NCBI RefSeq assembly: GCF_949287625.1 | Contig: NZ_CASEGO010000115.1 | Span: forward strand, 1-9,323 | Direction: 5' to 3' | Length of the DNA stretch: 9,323 nt | From: an uncultured Brachyspira sp. | Lineage (GTDB): Bacteria > Spirochaetota > Brachyspiria > Brachyspirales > Brachyspiraceae | In this document: piece after piece, positions 6,267 to 9,323 of the stretch | Numbering within the stretch: position 1 is the stretch's first letter | Layout of the letters: every line of letters begins with the position of its first letter | The notes under the pieces: model-generated | The model's input: the letters and a program-made list of their open reading frames with translations, nothing else | Told to the model about the DNA's origin: nothing | The model's database searches: none | Made by a program: the position numbers and the translations under genes

Positions 6267-6806
6267 TTAAAAATCTACAGTAAAAAGTTCTGTATAATTT
6301 ACAAAATCGCTTGAATATAATGTCATTGAATTTGCTTTGAATGATAATTTTTTGAAATATGAATTATTAACTTCTTCAATTTTTTCTTTTAATTTTTCAT
6401 TGTCATATACTCTTTTTACTCTTGCTAATGTTATATGAGATTTAAAATCTTTTTTATCGTATTTAAGATTTTCTATATTATTTAAATTATCTCTCAATAC
6501 TTTTACATATTTTTCTAATTCATCACTTACTGCTTTTACAAATATTACATTTATATCTTTGAATTTGTTTGTGAAGTAAGAAATATTTTCAAAGTTTATA
6601 TTAAATACAGTAGGGTAGGAGTTTATTACTTGTTTTTTTATTAATTCTATTTGTTCTTCTTTTATATTATCAAAAAATACTAATGTTATATGCATTTTGT
6701 TTTTTGATACTTTTTTTAATTCTGCTATTTTTTCATCTATTTTTAAAATATTGGAATATTTGTTTTTTATTTCTTCATTTAAGTTTAATGCTAAAAATGC
6801 TCTCAT
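6267..6806 (-). CDS. thpR: RNA 2',3'-cyclic phosphodiesterase / 2'-5' RNA ligase family
   Basis: This 179-residue two-histidine phosphoesterase opens with MRAFLALNLNEEI. It carries both HxT signatures: H39-I-T41-L (MHITLVF) and H124-I-T126-LARV (SHITLARV), about 85 residues apart as expected for ThpR/LigT proteins. The enzymes open RNA 2',3'-cyclic phosphates to 2'-phosphates and can ligate tRNA halves with 2'-5' bonds in vitro. The protein is cytoplasmic, lysine- and asparagine-rich like its neighbours, and full length. A modest AGGAA site (complement of 6817-6821) lies 10 bases before the ATG. The 113-base gap upstream holds only a weak promoter candidate, so it may be read from the hypothetical gene upstream (start 7510) as a two-gene unit. 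Confidence 0.9.
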   Translation of the reverse strand: MRAFLALNLNEEIKNKYSNILKIDEKIAELKKVSKNKMHITLVFFDNIKEEQIELIKKQVINSYPTVFNINFENISYFTNKFKDINVIFVKAVSDELEKYVKVLRDNLNNIENLKYDKKDFKSHITLARVKRVYDNEKLKEKIEEVNNSYFKKLSFKANSMTLYSSDFVNYTELFTVDF

Positions 6807-6919
6807 ACTATTTTAATTCCTAACATTTTTATTATTATTTTTTCATCAGTATTTTATAATAAGCCAGTAAATATTAATACAAATTTTTTTATAGTTAATA
6901 ATTTCTAAAATATAATTTT

Positions 6920-7510
6920 TTATATATCGAGGCTCAATGATTTTGCTATCATATCCATTGTAACATCTTTATATAGAGTTTTATTAGGCACTACATTACC
7001 GTTAAATTGTTTAGGGGTTATTTTTAATTCATTAGTATTTTCTGTGTTTATATTTTCTGCAGCTTGTAAAATCATACTTGTTTTATCTAAATATACTTTT
7101 TTATCATCATTATATTTAAATGTTATATACATTTTTACGTTTGACATAAGGTTATGCTCTATAGTAAAATAATTGTCTTTATAAACTATATTGCAAATAA
7201 GTCCTTCTATATTTTGATTATAGCTTTTAAAAGCAATATTGCCGATATATTTATACTGATTGTTTTGTTCTATTTGAAATAAACTGTAATAATACCAATA
7301 ATTATTTTTTAATATTACCATCTCATATGATGATTTGTCAGTAAATCTAATTTTTCTAATAGCATAAACTGACAGATCTCTATTGTTTTTTAAATTTCCA
7401 TTTTCAGTAAAATATTTTTCATTTACTTTTATGGGTTTGTCATTAATATTTTGAGAATAAAGATTAAAAGAAAATATAATAACGAATATTAATAGCAATC
7501 TTATTAACAT
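6920..7510 (-). CDS. Hypothetical exported protein
   Basis: This 196-residue protein was not recognised. Residues 1-19 form a signal peptide: a short positive start, a hydrophobic core LLLIFVIIF, and a likely cleavage near LYS-Q. There is no lipobox cysteine, so a soluble periplasmic or outer-surface protein is likely. The mature part is rich in Asn, Lys and Tyr, with alternating hydrophobic stretches such as YWYYYSLF, KMYITFKY and KVYLDKT that suggest beta-sheet. It has one cysteine (GLICNIV). The GGAG site (complement of 7521-7524) lies 10 bases before the ATG. A strong promoter (7542-7570) lies just upstream, preceded by the flbB terminator. It is followed after 113 bases by thpR, which may be cotranscribed. 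No strong terminator separates them. Confidence 0.75.
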   Translation of the reverse strand: MLIRLLLIFVIIFSFNLYSQNINDKPIKVNEKYFTENGNLKNNRDLSVYAIRKIRFTDKSSYEMVILKNNYWYYYSLFQIEQNNQYKYIGNIAFKSYNQNIEGLICNIVYKDNYFTIEHNLMSNVKMYITFKYNDDKKVYLDKTSMILQAAENINTENTNELKITPKQFNGNVVPNKTLYKDVTMDMIAKSLSLDI

Positions 7511-7541
7511 AGATAAAAAACTCCAAATTATAATAAATGAA

Positions 7542-7570
7542 GTTATACCCTATAACCCTTTATTTGTCAA
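7542..7570 (-). promoter_or_regulatory. Promoter with overlapping inverted repeat
   Basis: On the minus strand, TTGACA (complement of 7565-7570), 17 bases and TATAAC (complement of 7542-7547) make a strong promoter for the exported protein gene. The -10 is also one arm of the inverted repeat GTTATA-CCC-TATAAC (7542-7556), so a dimeric regulator bound there would block the promoter. A second -10-like TATAAT (complement of 7527-7532) lies further in. Confidence 0.7.
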
Positions 7571-7582
7571 TATTTAATGAGT

Positions 7583-7624
7583 TTAAAATAAAAAAGCCGT
7601 TCCTAAAATATTTAGAAACGGCTT
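7583..7624 (-). terminator. Intrinsic terminator of flbB
   Basis: AAGCCGTT (7594-7601) pairs with AACGGCTT (7617-7624). After one mismatch, CTAAA (7603-7607) pairs with TTTAG (7611-7615), leaving a 3-base loop. On the minus strand the stem is followed by TTTATTTTAA. It begins 20 bases after the flbB stop codon. Confidence 0.88.
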
Positions 7625-7644
7625 ATTATTTTCAGTATAGAATT

Positions 7645-8364
7645 TTATGCCCCCATATCCATTATACCGTCATTAAGCATAGCATCATTATTGTCAGGTA
7701 AGTATGATGGGAAGTCATTAGGTGAAGAAGGTACTGTATTATTACCAGGATTGGATCTTGCTTCATATTTCTCTAATATTCTAGCAGCAACAGCAGCGTC
7801 CATCAAACTTAAAAGGTATGAAGTAGTACTGTTTCTTCCTTCAGCAGCAGCTATGGAATCCATTTCGAGAAGTACATCTATTACCAAATCATCAGAACCG
7901 TTTGCAGCTAACTGATTAAGTAAAGCTACAGAGTTTTGAGGAGGCATGCTGTTGATTTTGTTTGCCAAATCTGAAAGTACTAACTGATACTGTGAAGATT
8001 CGTCCATTGTTGCCTGATAATTAGACCAAGCATTTAATAGATTTTGTCTGTCTTGTTCTATCAATTCAGACTGAGTATTTAATTCCAATGCTCTGCTTGC
8101 TATTAGAGATTCCTGAGCCTGTAAATCTTTTTCTCTTAAGTTAAAGGATTCTCTCATCTTATTTAAATCATCTCTTGCAAGGAGCGACATATCTTCTACT
8201 CTTTGCTTTTGAGTGAATCTATTTAAAAATCCTGGTACATTAGGAGCTATTTTATTACGCATTAATGTGTAGTAATTTACAACTCCGAAAATATCAAACA
8301 TATAGAGTAATGCTATAAATGCTATTAAATTGACTATAGTTAAAATTGCTATTTTAAATTTCAT
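7645..8364 (-). CDS. flbB: FlbB-like periplasmic flagellar collar protein (MotE-like)
   Basis: This 239-residue protein has one N-terminal TM segment (about 5-27, with no clear cleavage site). A charged coiled-coil region (about 53-118, e.g. REKDLQAQESLIASRALEL at 77-95) follows. Next is a helical MotE/MgtE-N-like domain (about 128-201) with INSMPPQNSVALLNQL and YLLSLMDAAVAARILEKY. It ends in an acidic, Pro/Asn-rich tail (202-239). This order matches spirochaete FlbB, the inner-membrane-anchored protein that forms the base of the periplasmic flagellar collar around the motor. The assignment is from domain pattern, not an alignment. The AGGTGA site (complement of 8374-8379) lies 9 bases before the ATG. 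It has its own consensus promoter and terminator and no flagellar neighbour in the window, unlike the large flagellar operon that holds flbB in Borrelia. Confidence 0.78.
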   Translation of the reverse strand: MKFKIAILTIVNLIAFIALLYMFDIFGVVNYYTLMRNKIAPNVPGFLNRFTQKQRVEDMSLLARDDLNKMRESFNLREKDLQAQESLIASRALELNTQSELIEQDRQNLLNAWSNYQATMDESSQYQLVLSDLANKINSMPPQNSVALLNQLAANGSDDLVIDVLLEMDSIAAAEGRNSTTSYLLSLMDAAVAARILEKYEARSNPGNNTVPSSPNDFPSYLPDNNDAMLNDGIMDMGA

Positions 8365-8396
8365 AACCTTTAATCACCTTATAATATTATTACAAC

Positions 8397-8425
8397 ATAA
8401 TATAGATAAAACAATAATATGTCAA
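8397..8425 (-). promoter_or_regulatory. Promoter for flbB
   Basis: On the minus strand, TTGACA (complement of 8420-8425), 17 bases and TATTAT (complement of 8397-8402) form a strong sigma-70-type promoter. The start is near 8390. Upstream lies an inverted repeat ATTATTA-TCG-TAATAAT (8444-8460) flanked by two copies of GTTATCATA (8435-8443 and 8471-8479). This may be a binding site, or chance in AT-rich DNA. Confidence 0.75.
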
Positions 8426-8483
8426 CTAGATTTTGTTATCATAATTATTATCGTAATAATAAAATATTTAGTTATCATATTTT

Positions 8484-8526
8484 TTTTAAAAAAACAAAAA
8501 AGAGGCTTTTTTATTAAGCCCCTTTT
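8484..8526 (-). terminator. Intrinsic terminator of the acetate transporter gene
   Basis: On the minus strand, AAAAGGGGCTT pairs with AAGCCTCTTTT with one internal mismatch and a 7-base loop (arms 8498-8508 and 8516-8526). The tail TTGTTTTTTT follows. It begins 22 bases after the stop codon. Confidence 0.88.
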
Positions 8527-8548
8527 ATATATATGCCCTAATTTTATC

Positions 8549-9160
8549 TTATTTCTTAAATATACCTAAAGGTTTTCCTACAGGAAGTACAACTCTTCCT
8601 AAATTTTTGTTTAATACACCAGCAGCAGCACCATAAAAACCTAGTAATCCAGCAGCAAGTTCTGAAATACCAGCTATTATCTGAGTTTCTTTTACTGCTA
8701 TACCTAAATAATTTAATGCCATAGCTACTAAAAGTACGTCTACAGCAACAAATATAAAGAATAATACTTTATGAGCTTCAGCAGCACCAAAAGTTAAAGG
8801 TCCTACAAGAAATAAATAAGCTATACATACAACCCCAAATTGTCTCATGTCGATAGTGTTTTTCATTTCTTCTCCAAATACTCCCAAAGTTGTAAGCCAA
8901 ATAAAAGCTACAGCTATCCAAAATAACCCGAAAGAACCAAATACTGTAGCCCCAAATACATTTTCTTTTTTGAAATCAATAATAGCCGCAACAAATTGTG
9001 TTATACATCCAAGAAATATTGCCCAAGGAATAAGCCCTGAAAATCCTGATGTAAGTCCTAATTTTTGTGTTGAAGCTACAAATGTTATTACTGCAAGACC
9101 GAATAAACCAAATGGTGCTGGGTCTGCAAGCGTTTGTGTTACTTTTACTTCATTATTCAT
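8549..9160 (-). CDS. satP: Acetate uptake transporter, GPR1/FUN34/YaaH (SatP) family
   Basis: This 203-residue protein of six predicted TM helices (about 16-31, 43-62, 70-92, 106-125, 131-150, 160-183) has the family signature at its first helix, D13-PAPFGLFGLA. This is a variant of the usual NPAPLGL, with Asp for Asn and Phe for Leu. FGSFGLFW (74-81) matches the second conserved block. Members form hexameric acetate/succinate channels or proton symporters in the inner membrane. In a fermentative gut spirochaete it could import or release acetate (inference). AGGAG (complement of 9169-9173) 8 bases before the ATG supports the start. It is monocistronic, with promoter 9192-9219 and a strong terminator. 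The symbol is by family only. Confidence 0.88.
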   Translation of the reverse strand: MNNEVKVTQTLADPAPFGLFGLAVITFVASTQKLGLTSGFSGLIPWAIFLGCITQFVAAIIDFKKENVFGATVFGSFGLFWIAVAFIWLTTLGVFGEEMKNTIDMRQFGVVCIAYLFLVGPLTFGAAEAHKVLFFIFVAVDVLLVAMALNYLGIAVKETQIIAGISELAAGLLGFYGAAAGVLNKNLGRVVLPVGKPLGIFKK

Positions 9161-9191
9161 AATACATACTCCTATATCCTATTTTTTAAAC

Positions 9192-9219
9192 AGTATAGAA
9201 AAAAAAACTTGTATGTCAA
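9192..9219 (-). promoter_or_regulatory. Promoter for the acetate transporter gene
   Basis: On the minus strand, TTGACA (complement of 9214-9219), a 16-base spacer and TATACT (complement of 9192-9197) form the promoter, with a start near 9185. An 8-bp palindrome ATGTACAT (9225-9232) touches the upstream side of the -35. The remaining 90 bases to the window end are A/T-rich and show nothing else. Confidence 0.78.
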
Positions 9220-9323
9220 ATTTCATGTACATAAAATTAAAAAAAAATTTACAAAAAATATTAATTTATGTGATTTTTTCATTTATTTATAATAAATTAA
9301 TTATTATATATTAATAATAATAA

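Noticed and set aside
8330..8569. Plus-strand 79-codon open frame between flbB and the transporter
   Set aside because: It overlaps the flbB start, its promoter and the transporter terminator, has low-complexity Ile/Leu content and no ribosome site. It is a shadow of non-coding A/T DNA.
8847..9314. Plus-strand 155-codon open frame opposite the acetate transporter
   Set aside because: It is antisense to a clear membrane-protein gene and runs into an AT-rich intergenic region. It has no family features.

Overview
The window is very AT-rich. It carries a spirochaete-type flagellar collar protein (FlbB-like), short leader regions and near-consensus TTGACA/TATAAT promoters. Together these suggest an anaerobic intestinal spirochaete of the genus Brachyspira; this rests on protein character and base composition, not on a database search. 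Eight protein genes are supported. No rRNA, tRNA, CRISPR array or transposase gene was seen.

Layout. Positions 1-164 hold the end of a dispersed repeat, a GC-looped hairpin and a perfect TTGACA-N17-TATAAT promoter for a five-TM LTA-synthase/phosphoglycerol-transferase-like membrane enzyme (165-1904). The 452-base gap that follows (1905-2356) is the densest non-coding part. It holds a second copy of the repeat, a GC-rich island of about 110 bases closed by an inverted repeat, and an orphan promoter followed by an intrinsic terminator, which could make a small RNA of about 80 nt. Next, on the minus strand, come a PhnP-like metallo-beta-lactamase-fold phosphodiesterase (2357-3115) and a cytoplasmic GH36 alpha-galactosidase (3225-5417). 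A 270-base divergent region with a perfect 12-bp CG-centred palindrome, resembling LacI/GalR operators, separates the galactosidase from a plus-strand flavin-reductase-family gene (5688-6224). The rest is on the minus strand: an RNA 2',3'-cyclic phosphodiesterase/ligase (ThpR, 6267-6806), an unrecognised exported protein (6920-7510), the FlbB-like protein (7645-8364) and a SatP/YaaH-type acetate transporter (8549-9160).

The genes look like mostly independent transcription units. Most have their own promoter, and the last two on the minus strand (acetate transporter, flbB) end in clear intrinsic terminators. There is no obvious pathway cluster. The combined picture is sugar use (galactosides), short-chain acid transport, envelope modification, motility and nucleotide/RNA phosphodiester chemistry. 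The most unusual material is the repeat-associated non-coding DNA at 1-130 and 1968-2355, where both repeat copies lie just upstream of consensus promoters.
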